Source: Shinisaurus crocodilurus (lineage: Eukaryota > Chordata > Lepidosauria > Squamata > Shinisauridae). Taken from it: a stretch of DNA of 64,000 nt. Every line of letters begins with the position of its first letter. The first letter of the stretch is position 1. Of the stretch, positions 43,450 to 52,856 are shown piece after piece. Position numbers and translations under genes: made by a program. The notes under the pieces are model-generated. The model saw nothing but the letters and a program-made list of their open reading frames with translations, was not told the origin of the DNA and did not search any database. The DNA is taken from NCBI GenBank assembly GCA_021292165.1, contig CM037876.1:312182492-312246491 (forward strand). Reading direction: 5' to 3'.

Positions 43450-43977
43450 GGCACACGCTGTACACGGGGACGGCGGGGGGTGGGGGTGGCGAGCGCAGCT
43501 TTGCTCGAGCGCGCGTCGAGGCGGCCCCGGCCGGACCGCGAGTTCATGTTTGCTCAGAAGAGGACGACCGACGTGGCGCTTCTCGCTGCGTCTCGGATGA
43601 GGCGCGTGTGCAAGCTTCCAACAACAAGTGGGAGATGCCCGGCTTCCGTTCGACGAGCGGCCCGGGAAGCGGGAGAGAGATGCCCCGCCCCGAAAGGGCT
43701 CCTCTCCGCAGGCGCCCATTCATGCGCCCCCGGGGACGCCGCGAAGCGCTCCGACCTGTGAGCAGGGCGGGAAGACTCCCTCGGAGACCTGCGCGCGCTC
43801 CGCCTCTGCCCGAGGGCGGCCGACGGGGCGCAGCGGCGGCCGCAGCCCCCTGGCCACGCGGTGCGAAGCGAGGGAGGGAGGGACGGACGGAGGTGGCGCC
43901 TATTCTCCAGGCGCCCGCCCGCCTCCTCGCTCTGCATTCCCTTTAGACCCGCGCGGCGCCCCGCTCCGACGACGGCG
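43450..43977 (+). promoter_or_regulatory. PTGER2: PTGER2 promoter/5' UTR, CpG island
   Basis: Dense CpG from about 43450 through exon 1. No TATA box is evident; the start site cannot be fixed. An in-frame ATG at 43861 exists upstream of the chosen start, but the extra 39 residues are low-complexity and unlike the family. Confidence 0.6.
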
Positions 43978-44922
43978 ATGGCCGAGGCGACGCCGCGCTC
44001 CCCGCTGGCCTGCCACAGCCCGCAGCGCAACCCGCGGGAGTCCGAGGGCCCGGCCATCGCGGCCGTGATGTTCTCGGTCGGCGTGCTGGGCAACCTGACG
44101 GCGCTGGCGCTGCTGCTGCGGGCGCGGCGGCGGCGGCGGGCGCGGCGCGAGCGGCTGGCGCCCTTCCACGTGCTGGTGATGGCGCTGGTGCTGACCGACC
44201 TGTTGGGCACCTGCCTGCTCAGCCCGGTGGTGCTGGCGGCCTACGGGCGCGGGCGCCCGCTGGTGGCGCTGGCCGAGGGCGAGCGCGTGTGCCTCTACTT
44301 CGCCTTCGTCATGAGCTTCTTCGGCCTGGCCACCATGGGCTGCCTGGGCGCCATGGCGCTGGAGCGCAGCCTGGCCGTCGGCGCGCCCTACCTCTACGAG
44401 CGCCTGCTCCGCGGGCGGCCCGCGGCGCTGCTGCTGGGCGCCCTGCCGGCCCTCTACGGCCTGGCCGCCGCCTTCTGCGCCCTGCCGCTGCTGGGCTTCG
44501 GCCGCTACGTCCAGTACTGCCCCGGCACGTGGTGCTTCATCCAGATGCGCCTCCGGGCGGAAGGGCAGCTCGGCCGAGGCGAGGAGGCGCCGTCGGGGGA
44601 CAGAGGCGCCCTCGCCTTCTCGCTGCTCTACGCCTCGCTGCTGCTGCTGCTCATCCTGGCCGTGCTGCTGTGCAACCTCAGCGCCATCGTCAACCTCGTC
44701 CGCATGCGCCGTCGGGGCAAACCCACCCGACGGGTGGCTGCCGCCGCCTCGGCGTCCTCCTCGCCGGGCGCTCGGCTGCACCGGCTGGAGGCTCCCGACG
44801 GCCGAGCGCCAGCGGGCCCCAGAAGCGCCTGGAGGCGGCTGCCCAAGTCCGAGGAGCTGGACCACCTCATCCTGCTCGCCATCATGACGATCACCTTCGC
44901 CGTGTGCTCCCTGCCTTTCACG
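43978..44922 (+). CDS. PTGER2: prostaglandin E2 receptor EP2, exon 1
   Basis: EP2 couples to Gs and raises cAMP in response to PGE2. The exon gives 315 residues: TM1 about 26-48 (VMFSVGVLGNLTALALLL), TM2 63-88 with Asp74 (VLTDLLGTCLLSPVVLAAY), TM3 from Cys105, TM4 149-175, loop 2 with the family motif QYCPGTWCFIQ (Cys181 pairs with Cys105), TM5 211-238, a long basic loop 3, TM6 296-315 (LLAIMTITFAVCSLPFT). The start ATG has G at -3 and +4 (good Kozak). It ends in ACG before donor GTGAGT at 44923, phase 0. Odd points: the E-R-Y motif is E129-R130-S131, the HP after it is AP, and neither the N-terminus nor loop 1 has an N-glycosylation sequon. A Glu/Gly-rich insertion of about a dozen residues precedes TM5. 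Frame intact throughout. Confidence 0.97.
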
Positions 44923-45165
44923 GTGAGTGGGTGCTTGGGAAGGCCGGGACCAAATCCCGCGCGGTCCGAAACGGAAAGGGGCAGGAGAACACCCAGCCTC
45001 TGCTCTGGTCATCCTTTTATTCAGCCCCCAGATGGGTGTGGGCAGGCTGGCCCTGGTACTTCAGAGTGAAAAGCACTCTGCAGATGTTCAGAGGCACCCT
45101 TGCCCTTTTGTCGTGGCTTCGCATAATAAGCCAACACTGAGCAAGCCCTGGGGAGGGAATGGCAG

Positions 45166-45345
45166 AAGCTCAGTGGCTGAGCACCTGCTTTGCATGCAGA
45201 AGGGCGCCGGTCCAATCCCTGACAGTGCTAGGTAAAAAGCATCAGGTAGGCAGGTGCTGGAAAACACCCCTCTCTGTGCCCAGCAAGCTGCTCTGCACCA
45301 GGCCTGGGGCCCCGGAGAACCACTGCCAGTCAAGTGCGGGAAGGG
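45166..45345 (+). mobile_element. tRNA-Ala-derived SINE
   Basis: AAGCTCAGTGGCTGAGCACC, TGCTTTGCATGCAGAAGGGC and GGTCCAATCCCTGACAGTGC; body CATCAGGTAGGCAGGTGCTG and CTCTGCACCAGGCC. Confidence 0.85.
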
Positions 45346-45347
45346 GC

Positions 45348-45838
45348 AACCAAGGGTCCATCCAGTCCAGCATTCTGCTCACACAGTGGCCAACCAGCTG
45401 CCCACGGGATCCCACATGTAGGACTTGAGTGCAACAGCATCCTCCCACCCATGTTCCCCAGCAACTGGAGTACTTAGGCACACTGCCTCTGATACTGGAG
45501 GAAGCATATAGCCATCGGGACTAGTGGCCCTTGATAGCCTTCTCCATGAATTTGTCCAATCCCCTTTTGAAGCTGTCCAAATCGGTGGTCATCACTACAA
45601 CTTGTGGAAGTGGATTCCATAGCTTAGCGATGCGCTGTGTGAAAAGGTCCTTCCTTTCATCTGTCCTGAATCTCCCACCCATCAGCTTCATGGGACGACC
45701 CCCTTTGGGTCCTAGTATTATATATGAGAGGGAGAAAAATGTCTCCCTGTCCGCTTCCTCCACACCGGGCATAATTCTGTACACCTCTCTCATGTCTCCC
45801 TTTCCTCGCCTTTTTCCTATCCAGGGGGGCTGGAACAA
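45348..45838 (-). repeat. CR1/L3-like LINE 3' part
   Basis: On the + strand: GGTCCATCCAGTCCAGCATT, ATACTGGAGGAAGCATATAG, TGGGACGACCCCCTTTGGGT, to TCTCATGTCTCCCTTTCC. Meets a + strand copy of the same family at 45839, giving an inverted pair. Confidence 0.85.
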
Positions 45839-46196
45839 GTCTCTCCTTGATCATTATGAGGAAACCTTACAGTGTCTGAAGCTGTTTAGCTTAGAAAAAA
45901 AGGCGAGTGACAGGAGACATGATGACAGAAGTGTTCAAAATGATGCATGGAGAAAGTGGACAGGGAGACATTTCTCTCCCTCTCTCATAATACTAGCACC
46001 CAAAGGGGCCATCCCATGAAGCTGATTCAGGACAGATAAAAGGAAGGACTTCCTCACACAATGCGGAATTCACTTCCACAAGATGTAGCGATGGCCACCA
46101 TGGTGGCTTCAAAAGGGGATTGGACAAGTCCATGGAGGAGAAGGCTAGCATGGCTACTAGTCCTAATGGCTATATGCTACCTCCAGTTTCAGAGGC
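45839..46196 (+). repeat. CR1/L3-like LINE 3' part
   Basis: CTGTTTAGCTTAGAAAAAAA, GGACAGGGAGACATTTCTCT, AAAGGGGCCATCCCATGAAG to GGCTATATGCTACCTCC. Interrupted by the SINE at 46201. Confidence 0.82.
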
Positions 46197-46200
46197 AGTA

Positions 46201-46428
46201 TTTTATTTATTATTATATTTATACCCCACATTTTTTCCTGCAAGGAACCCAAGGCGGCTATTTATCCTCCTCTCCACTTTATCCTCACAACAACCCTGTG
46301 AGGTAGGTTAGGCTGAGAGTCCGTGACTGGCCCAAAGTCACCCAGTGAATTTCATGGCCGAGCAGGGACTAGAACCCGGATCTCCCAAGTCCCAGTCCAA
46401 CACTCTCACCACTATGCCACACTGACAG
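46201..46428 (-). mobile_element. MIR-like tRNA SINE with L2-type tail
   Basis: TATACCCCACATTTTTTCCT to ACCACTATGCCACACTG on the + strand, full length in reverse. Confidence 0.85.
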
Positions 46429-46436
46429 ATATTTAG

Positions 46437-46642
46437 CAGATATATTAGCCCATATCCATTGAGAGAAAATTGCTAGTATCCCTATATACTCCAGTTTCCG
46501 GGGAACATGGGTGGGAGAGTGCTGTCCTGCTTGTGGGTTTCCCCTTTGGGCAGCTGGTTGGCCACTGTGAACAGAATGCTGGACTGGATGGACCTTTGGC
46601 CTGACTCTGATCCAGCACTGCTCTTCCGATGTTCTTAAGTAG
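46437..46642 (-). repeat. CR1/L3-like LINE 3' end
   Basis: A (+)-strand look shows GGGGAACATGGGTGGGAGAG, GTCCTGCTTGTGGGTTTCCC and CTGATCCAGCACTGCTCTTC, which reads in the sense direction here; it may be the remainder of the 45839 copy split by the SINE. The strand given is less certain than the family. Confidence 0.5.
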
Positions 46643-46669
46643 ATCATACAGGGCTAGTTGGAGACATAG

Positions 46670-46870
46670 TCTGACCCAGCCTTCCCCAACTTGGTGCCCT
46701 CCAGATGTGTTGGAGTGCAACTCCCATCATTTCCAGATAGCACAGTGTTCTCCAACCTTGGGTCCCCAGATGTTTTTGGCCTACAACTCCCAGCATAGCT
46801 AGGAGTTGTAGGCCAAAAACATCTGGGGACCCAAGGTTGGAGAACACTGAGATAGCATGATGGGAGTTTA
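46670..46870 (+). mobile_element. family B hAT MITE split by a family A MITE
   Basis: CCAGCCTTCCCCAACTTGGT and GTGCAACTCCCATCATTTCC lead into the family A copy at 46743-46849; GATGGGAG follows on the far side. The younger family has inserted into the older. Confidence 0.75.
46743..46849. mobile_element. palindromic hAT MITE, family A, copy 7
   Basis: CAGTGTTCTCC...GGAGAACACTG, 107 nt because the loop is shortened (CCCAGCATAGCTAGGAG). Perfect TSD AGATAGCA. Confidence 0.95.
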
Positions 46871-47100
46871 TTTATTTATTATATTCATACCCCGCCTTTT
46901 TTCCTTCAAGGAACCCAAGGCGGCTTACATTATCCTCCTCCTCCTCTCCATTTTATCCTCACAACAACCCTGTGAGGTAGGTTAGGCTGAGAGTCAGTGA
47001 CTGGCCCAAAGTCACCCAGTAAGTTTCATGGCCGAGCGGGGACTAGAACCCGGATCTCCCAAGTCCCAGTCCAACACCCTAACCACTACGCCACACTGGT
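46867..47100 (-). mobile_element. MIR-like tRNA SINE with L2-type tail
   Basis: TTCATACCCCGCCTTTTTTC to ACCACTACGCCACACTGG; followed directly by an L2-like 3' terminus at 47102-47215 (TTTGTATCCTGCCTTTCCAC). Confidence 0.87.
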
Positions 47101-47219
47101 GTATTTATTTCATTTGTATCCTGCCTTTCCACAAAAAATGGCACTCCAGGAAGCTAACGGTAATTTAAAAACCAATTAAAAATTAACGTAATTAAAACCA
47201 AAAATCCAACCCATCTGTT

Positions 47220-47840
47220 GGGAAAGGCTGGCCCTGTATAGCGCAGCTTCTGATGTTCCATAGCCCTGGATATGCAGAGCGAGCCCTGGAGTGAAGCTGA
47301 GCCCCAGAACAGGTTACCGTAGGCAGGGCTCAGCCGTGCAAACTATGAAACCAGAACTGGTGACTCTAAGAGTGTTTTCCAAGGTGAGGCTTAAATCTCC
47401 TGGGTACCGTCCTTCTGCTACTGCTGATGCAAATATCTGATCACTCTTAATGTCCTAGAGAAAGCGGGAGTGAGGCATTTGTGAGGCAAAGGTCCCTTAT
47501 GGCCAATGCAGGTTTTGCATTCCTGTTACAAAGCCTGTGGAAGCAAGCAGCCTGAAAACTCTCTCTGGGCTAGATACGGGATCTGCCTTCCGCAGACGGA
47601 AGGGCTCCATTCGCGGAAGGTGCCTCCGCCTGATTTTCAAGGGTCTGCCCTCACCCCATTCAGCAGGGTCCCCTGACCCTCTGTGCAGCATTTTCAGGGG
47701 GCTAGAGGGGCTGCCGTGGGGAGAAGGGGGCGGGGGTGTCTGCTTCCTGCAGCCCCGTTGCATATGCCTACATCTGGACCCGACTCCCTGTGCGTTGTGT
47801 GCACAGGCTGCCTTTGAGAAACCACAGCCAGCCCTCACAC
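47220..47840. other. intronic stretch, nothing recognised
   Basis: No exon or repeat family assigned. Confidence 0.4.
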
Positions 47841-47854
47841 CTCTGGGGTTAGAG

Positions 47855-47989
47855 CGGTGTTCTCCAACCTTGGGCCCCCAGATGTTTTTGGCCTACAACT
47901 CCCAGCATGCCCCAGCCAGCATAGCTGGCTGGGGCATGCTGGGAGTTGTAGGCCAAAAACATCTGGGGACCCAAGGTTGGAGAACACTG
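47855..47989. mobile_element. palindromic hAT MITE, family A, copy 8
   Basis: CGGTGTTCTCC (first A changed)...GGAGAACACTG; flanks GGTTAGAG and GGTTAGAA agree at 7 of 8 bases. Confidence 0.93.
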
Positions 47990-48367
47990 GGTTAGAAGAA
48001 AGGCACTGGGTTCTGGGGCGGAGACCAGGAATCCTGGGCATTGGGCAAATTACTTACGGTTTCATTTGATCTAAATTAAGTCATTGGAAAGCACCATAGG
48101 GAGTTAGCTGGAAACGAAGATGAAGCCAGGAGGGGGTACTTTATTTCTAAAACTAGAAGAGCTGGCGCAAACAGCTTGAATCCCCATGGTGGGCCGGAGG
48201 TGTGGGTGGGGAAGCTGGCTAGTTCCTCTTCTAAATGGGCCGTTGGGCTATCGACACCAGAGGTGGGGAGAAGGTAGATCTCCATTTGTTTCGCACCTCA
48301 ACTCCCAGAAATGGTCAGGAAGTCCAAAACATCTGGAGATCTACTTTCTGCCCACCCCTGGTCTACG

Positions 48368-48743
48368 CAGGGCTGTGGAGTCGGTAGATAAATGTTCCGA
48401 CTCCGACTCCTCAGTTTTTTGTACTTCCAACTCCGACTCCTCTGTATTAATATGCTAATTAATTAATTAATATGCGAGGTAGTTGGGAAGAAGCTGCTGC
48501 CTTCTCCTTTTTGTGTGCTGATCTGCTGCTGAAGATAGGGCAGTGGGAGGATCCAGGAGGGGCATTTATTATAAAACAGAAGTCATTAATTATAACTGTT
48601 TGTGAATTGGGACATTTAAACTTGCTTTTTTAAAAATTCCAATCTAAATTCAGTAGGAGTCGGAGTCGGTGCATTGTTTGCCGACTCCGACTCCAGGTAC
48701 CCAAAATTTCCTCCGACTCCTCAGCTCCGACTCCACAGCCTTA
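48368..48743 (+). mobile_element. hAT-type element with GGAGTC/GACTCC subrepeats
   Basis: Left end CAGGGCTGTGGAGTCGG, right end CCGACTCCACAGCCTTA; inverted for about 15 bases. TSD GGTCTACG (48360-48367 and 48744-48751) is perfect and extends to a ninth base. The ends carry runs of CCGACTCCGACTCC. The AT-rich middle (TTAATTAATTAATTAATATG) has no ORF. Confidence 0.88.
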
Positions 48744-48751
48744 GGTCTACG

Positions 48752-49450
48752 CACATCAACACGTTATGCTGTTCCCACTTTCTGGCCAGTTCGAGACGTC
48801 AAGTCAGTTGACAACATGCAAACAAGCCGAAAAGTGCAATAAAAGGTCACGCATTTCATTGACTTGCGGTGTGATCGTATGTCTGTCTTTTCTTAGAACT
48901 CCGCCCCAATGAGTTCAGTGGGTGTAGAAGAGCATTGCAGCCTTACTGTTTATATGTGTTGCGTCTTATTGCAGGACATGATAAAGCCAACCTGTATAAA
49001 CAGCAACAAGATCCCAAGGAGTCCACTGTAAAATAAGCCCAATAGCAACACACTCACATGAGCCAAAGATTTTTTTTGTGTGTGTGTGTATATAATTAAA
49101 ATACCAAACATCTCAGTGTCACAGCAGTGAATGTTGACAGCAGTCCCATATGACTAAGGGAGCTTCTTTTCCATTGCTGGACTGTTTATCCATACTTTTA
49201 ACGAATGTCTACGTCACATCCCTTGCAACGGATTTACGTATTCAATAAACATAGAAGGCCTATCTATTGATATATGGCATGCACTGGATTGATGGCTTTA
49301 AAAGGGATATCACACAAGGGGTGGGCAGACTCAGTAGGCTTGCAGGACCTCTTTTAGTTTTCCTCTAGAACCCCTCAAGGTCCACCAACTGGAGCCAGGT
49401 GAAAAATAGTGGCAGAAGATGGCAGATGTAGAATTGCAGAACAAAGTGCT
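48752..49450. other. intronic stretch, nothing recognised
   Basis: A (GT) run lies at 49078-49088. No exon or repeat family assigned. Confidence 0.4.
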
Positions 49451-49452
49451 TC

Positions 49453-49510
49453 CAGGACCCTGCTTAGCTTTCTACGCTCAGACAAGCTGAGCCAGTGTAA
49501 GCCACAGGCC
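49453..49510 (-). mobile_element. 5S rRNA-headed SINE, head fragment
   Basis: ACCCTGCTTAGCTTTCTACG, CTCAGACAAGCTGAGCCAGT and GCCACAGGCC: the 5' 60 bases of the 5S-derived head in reverse, without box C or the CR1 tail. Confidence 0.85.
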
Positions 49511-49682
49511 TGTGGTTAATAAATATTGCTGCCCCAGGTGTCTTGAACCCTTGTCTTAGGGAAGTATGAGAAATGTCTCCTCCCATGCAGGCTGTGTCTT
49601 AGAGATGTTGCTGATATTAAATCACTGGGAGCTGGAAATCCTTGCTGATCTACTGCAAATTGCTTGAAGGTCATTATCCTGA

Positions 49683-49924
49683 AAGCCAGTGTGGCATAGT
49701 GGTTAGAGTGTTGGACTGGAACTCGGGAGATCCGGGTTCAAATCCCCGCTCAGCCATGAAACTCACTGGGTGGCTTTGGGCCAGTCACTGACTCCCAGCC
49801 TAACCTACCTCACAGGGTTGTTGTGAGGGTAAAATGGAGAGGAGGAGGAGGAGGAGGATTATGTAAGCCGCCTTGGGTTCCTTTCAGGAAAAAAGGCGGG
49901 GTATAAATATAATAAATAAATAAA
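49683..49924 (+). mobile_element. MIR-like tRNA SINE, full length, best + strand copy
   Basis: AGCCAGTGTGGCATAGTGGT (A box TGGCATAGTGG), CCGGGTTCAAATCCCCGCTC (B box GGTTCAAATCC), CAGGGTTGTTGTGAGGGTAA, CGCCTTGGGTTCC, and a GGGGTATAAATATAATAAAT tail. Both pol III boxes are near consensus. Confidence 0.93.
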
Positions 49925-50033
49925 TAATACCCTGACCTACCATCTGCCCAGTCCTGGATAAGACAGATCCAAGGAGAAGAGGTCTGTCTACAGATATTAG
50001 CCACTATAGCTCAGGGTTCAAGGGCAGAGAGTA

Positions 50034-50273
50034 CAGTAATGCCTTGGATTGAGAGCATAATTCGTGCTTGTAATCCAAAACACTCTTATATCAAAACGAA
50101 ATCCCCCCCAAAAAAAATTGTACAGAGATTTTTAATTTAAGCCGTACTACAGTACTTGTATTACAAGACGTCGCTTGTATATCAAGTCAAAAATAATTAA
50201 ATAAATATTTAAAAATTTGCTTGTCTTGCAAAACGCTCTCAAACCAAGTTACTTGCAATCCAAGGTATTGCTG
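50034..50273 (+). mobile_element. Tc1/mariner-like MITE, copy 3
   Basis: CAGTAATGCCTTGGATTGAG to GCAATCCAAGGTATTGCTG, TA-flanked; it lacks the GTTCCGGAAAC segment after AATTCGT. Confidence 0.9.
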
Positions 50274-50719
50274 TATACTTCTGAGTTTGCAAGGGACAAA
50301 TAACCAAACACAGCTGTTGTCTTCATGGCTGGCCACTGTTGGAGACAGGATGCTGGTGGTATCTGGGATGCTCTTTGGAAGTGCTGCTGAGTGATTCAGT
50401 TCTGCTTACTTCTGAGTAGACATGGCGAGAGGCTTGTCCTGCTTACTTCTGAATAGGCTTAAAATGGGTAATAGTGACATTTTGGCCCACCCACATTGCC
50501 TTTGGCCACACCCACAGGTGGAATGCAGTCCCCCAAGACCTTTTCCAGATTGGAATTCAGCCCCTGGGCTGGAAAAAGTTCCCCAGTCCTGTTTCAGATT
50601 CATTCAGCTTGCATGCATATTTACTGTTACATTCTTGTCCAACCTCTTTTCTACAATGGAGCTCAAGGGGCCTATATGTGTGCTTCCCAAGTGGTTTTTC
50701 ATCCAGGCACTGAGCAGAC

Positions 50720-50992
50720 TTAGGGCGTGTTCGCACGACACGGGAACTGCGTGGGAGCAGAAGTGCGGGACGCACGCAAAGTGACCCATGTGCGGTAGAG
50801 GGGTAAGCCCCTACCGTGTGTGGCCACCTTGCCGTGCGAACAGCGGGCGGCCATCCCGCGGGGGCTGCACAGAGGCGGCAGCCCAGAGCGGCCGGAACTG
50901 CAGCCGCTGCAGCTTGTAGGGGCAAACGGCCCCTCTGGGCATCCCGAGCCCCTGCCCCCTAGTGCCGGGAGGCCCGCACTGTTCGTATATTA
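50720..50992. mobile_element. CpG-rich fold-back segment, probable DNA element
   Basis: TGTTCGCACGACACGG at 50729 is mirrored by CCGTGCGAACA at 50832, and AGGGGTAAGCCCCTACCG lies between. It stands out as a CpG-rich block in ordinary intron DNA. I cannot name the family and found no TSD. Confidence 0.45.
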
Positions 50993-51428
50993 TCGCTCAG
51001 GTTAAAAATCAGGGCCAAAATACAGTTTAATGTGGAGTTTCATGTACCCAATATTTTGTTTTGTTTTTAATGAAAAACAGCCCCTCTAGAACGCAGTTAC
51101 GGGAGTAGGGGCAGGGCGGGTGGGAAGTCAGCCCTACCAGCCATTTTCCTCTCCAAATGGTCCCCCTACCCCTGTTGCTTTTCTCCATGTGTGGGAAAAG
51201 ATACCAGGACTTGTAATTGAATCTTTCCCCCATGTAGGGGTTGGAGATAAGCAACATGAAAGAAGAGGAGCAAAAACAGCCTGAGTAGAAAGAACAGCCT
51301 GAAGGAAAGGGGTAAAGCAGACCCTGCCCCCTCCAGGGCTGCGTTTCATTTTTGAAAAAAGCTCAGAGAAAGTCACACAGAACTCCAGCTAACTTTTTTC
51401 CTGCACACCAAAGTTCAATGGTCATATA

Positions 51429-51686
51429 CAGTAATACCTTGGATTGCAAGTAACTTGGTCTGAGAGCGTTTTGCAAGACAAGCAAATTTTTAAAATAAAT
51501 TCTGACAAGCGACGTCTTGTTTACAATACAAGTCACTGTAGGGATGTAACCACTCACCTCGAGCGGGCATAGCGGGCCGAAATTGGCCCCGCTCACGCCC
51601 GCCAGAGACTCGCTTTGATATAAGAGTGTTTTGGATTACAAGCACGGTTCCGGAACGAATTATGCTCTCAATCCAAGATATTACTG
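51429..51686 (-). mobile_element. Tc1/mariner-like MITE, copy 4, variant core
   Basis: Reverse orientation, with ends CAGTAATACCTTGGATTG and CAATCCAAGATATTACTG and TA flanks. Arms match the family. The middle (about 51539-51608) is replaced by a CpG-rich block with CTCGAGCGGGCATAGCGGGC and CCCCGCTCACGCCCGCC. Confidence 0.9.
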
Positions 51687-51689
51687 TAT

Positions 51690-52225
51690 GCCTTTCAATA
51701 TACAGTAACCATCAAAATAGTTTATTCCTAGGAAATAATAGAGCAAAAGGCCCTACGTTTGAACAAAAAGCCAAAATGGAGTAATCCAATTCAGTTGCAT
51801 CCAATCCTTCCGTTCCATCAGATTGTTAAAATATCCACCGCTGCTCAAATCACTTGATCTAAATTGATTCCGCAGTTGGATAATTAACAACCAGTTTCTC
51901 TGAGAAGTCGCTACTGTATTGAATTACCGTAGTTCTTCCTTCCCGGAGCTGCTTCCACGCAGGGATCTTGTTCTCCGGCATGACGTTAGTCTGTCTTTAG
52001 TGAGCTGCTGGCCAAGCTACTAATAACAGCGCATGATCTAACAGGTCAAGAGGGTGAAGTAGTGAACAGTGGAAATGGAGCCAGTTCCCAGCCGATTCCT
52101 TCCCATGGATATGGATGGACTCATCGTGGTTGCCAGTTGATGGGGCTTAACCACATCTAAACATCGTCAGTCATGCAGCACATTTCCTTTTTCCCAGCCA
52201 AAGGAACAGCCCGGCCCTGCTTAGT
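51690..52225. other. intronic stretch, nothing recognised
   Basis: No exon or known repeat seen; a family B MITE right arm starts near 52230 (to 52312, ending GGTTGGGGAAGGCTGG). Confidence 0.45.
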
Positions 52226-52565
52226 ATTTGCTGGTTTGTGGCCAGGCTGGCAGGGAATGATGGGAGCTGTAATCCAACATGTCTGGAGACCGCCCGGTTG
52301 GGGAAGGCTGGTTTAAGCAGCGGAGAGATGAGTGGGGGCTGCGTGGGGAAGTTAACTTTCTGGGCTGTGCGAATGGCACCCGATTCCGCAAAGAAAAGTG
52401 CAGGGTCCAGGATTGAATCCAGCTTCCTGAGAATGTGACGTGTTTGTTTTCAAAAGCAAACCTAAGTTCCTGGTGCTCGTGGCTACATGGTTTGAAGGTA
52501 GCCAGTGCCTGCTGAAATCTCAGAAGCCAGAAGGATGACTGAACCAAGAATTTTAGTGGCTAGAG

Positions 52566-52701
52566 CAATGTTCTCCAACCTTGGGTCCCCAGATGTTTTT
52601 GGCCTACAACTCCCAGCATGCCCCAGCCAGCGTAGCTGGCTGGGGCATGCTGGGAGTTGTAGGCCAAAAAACATCTGGGGGCCCAAGGTTGGAGAACACT
52701 G
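52566..52701. mobile_element. palindromic hAT MITE, family A, copy 9
   Basis: CAATGTTCTCC...GGAGAACACTG, with a perfect TSD GGCTAGAG. Confidence 0.95.
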
Positions 52702-52856
52702 GGCTAGAGGCACCGCTTCGGTGTCCCACTTGCTCTTTTTTGTATCTCCCCACAAATGGCAAACGATGAAATTAGGCAAAGCACTAAACCCTGCAGACTG
52801 ACTTATGCAAAATTAGAGCAGAGATGCAGATTTGCTCAGTGTGCATTACTTATGCC

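Noticed and set aside
43861..43977. Upstream in-frame ATG for PTGER2
   Set aside because: It would add 39 residues of Arg/Gly/Pro-rich sequence unlike EP2; the ATG at 43978 has the better Kozak context and a family-like N-terminus length.
43900..45012. 370-codon open frame on the minus strand across PTGER2 exon 1
   Set aside because: It is the antisense shadow of a GC-rich exon; His/Arg/Gln-rich composition, no domain.
47857..48069. Repeated small peptide starting FSNLGSPDVFGLQLPACPSQ at nine places
   Set aside because: It is the translation of the family A MITE palindrome, not a gene family.
49683..49760. Genuine tRNA genes (here and at 21353, 45166)
   Set aside because: A and B boxes are present, but cloverleaf stems are not kept and the SINE body follows without a terminator.
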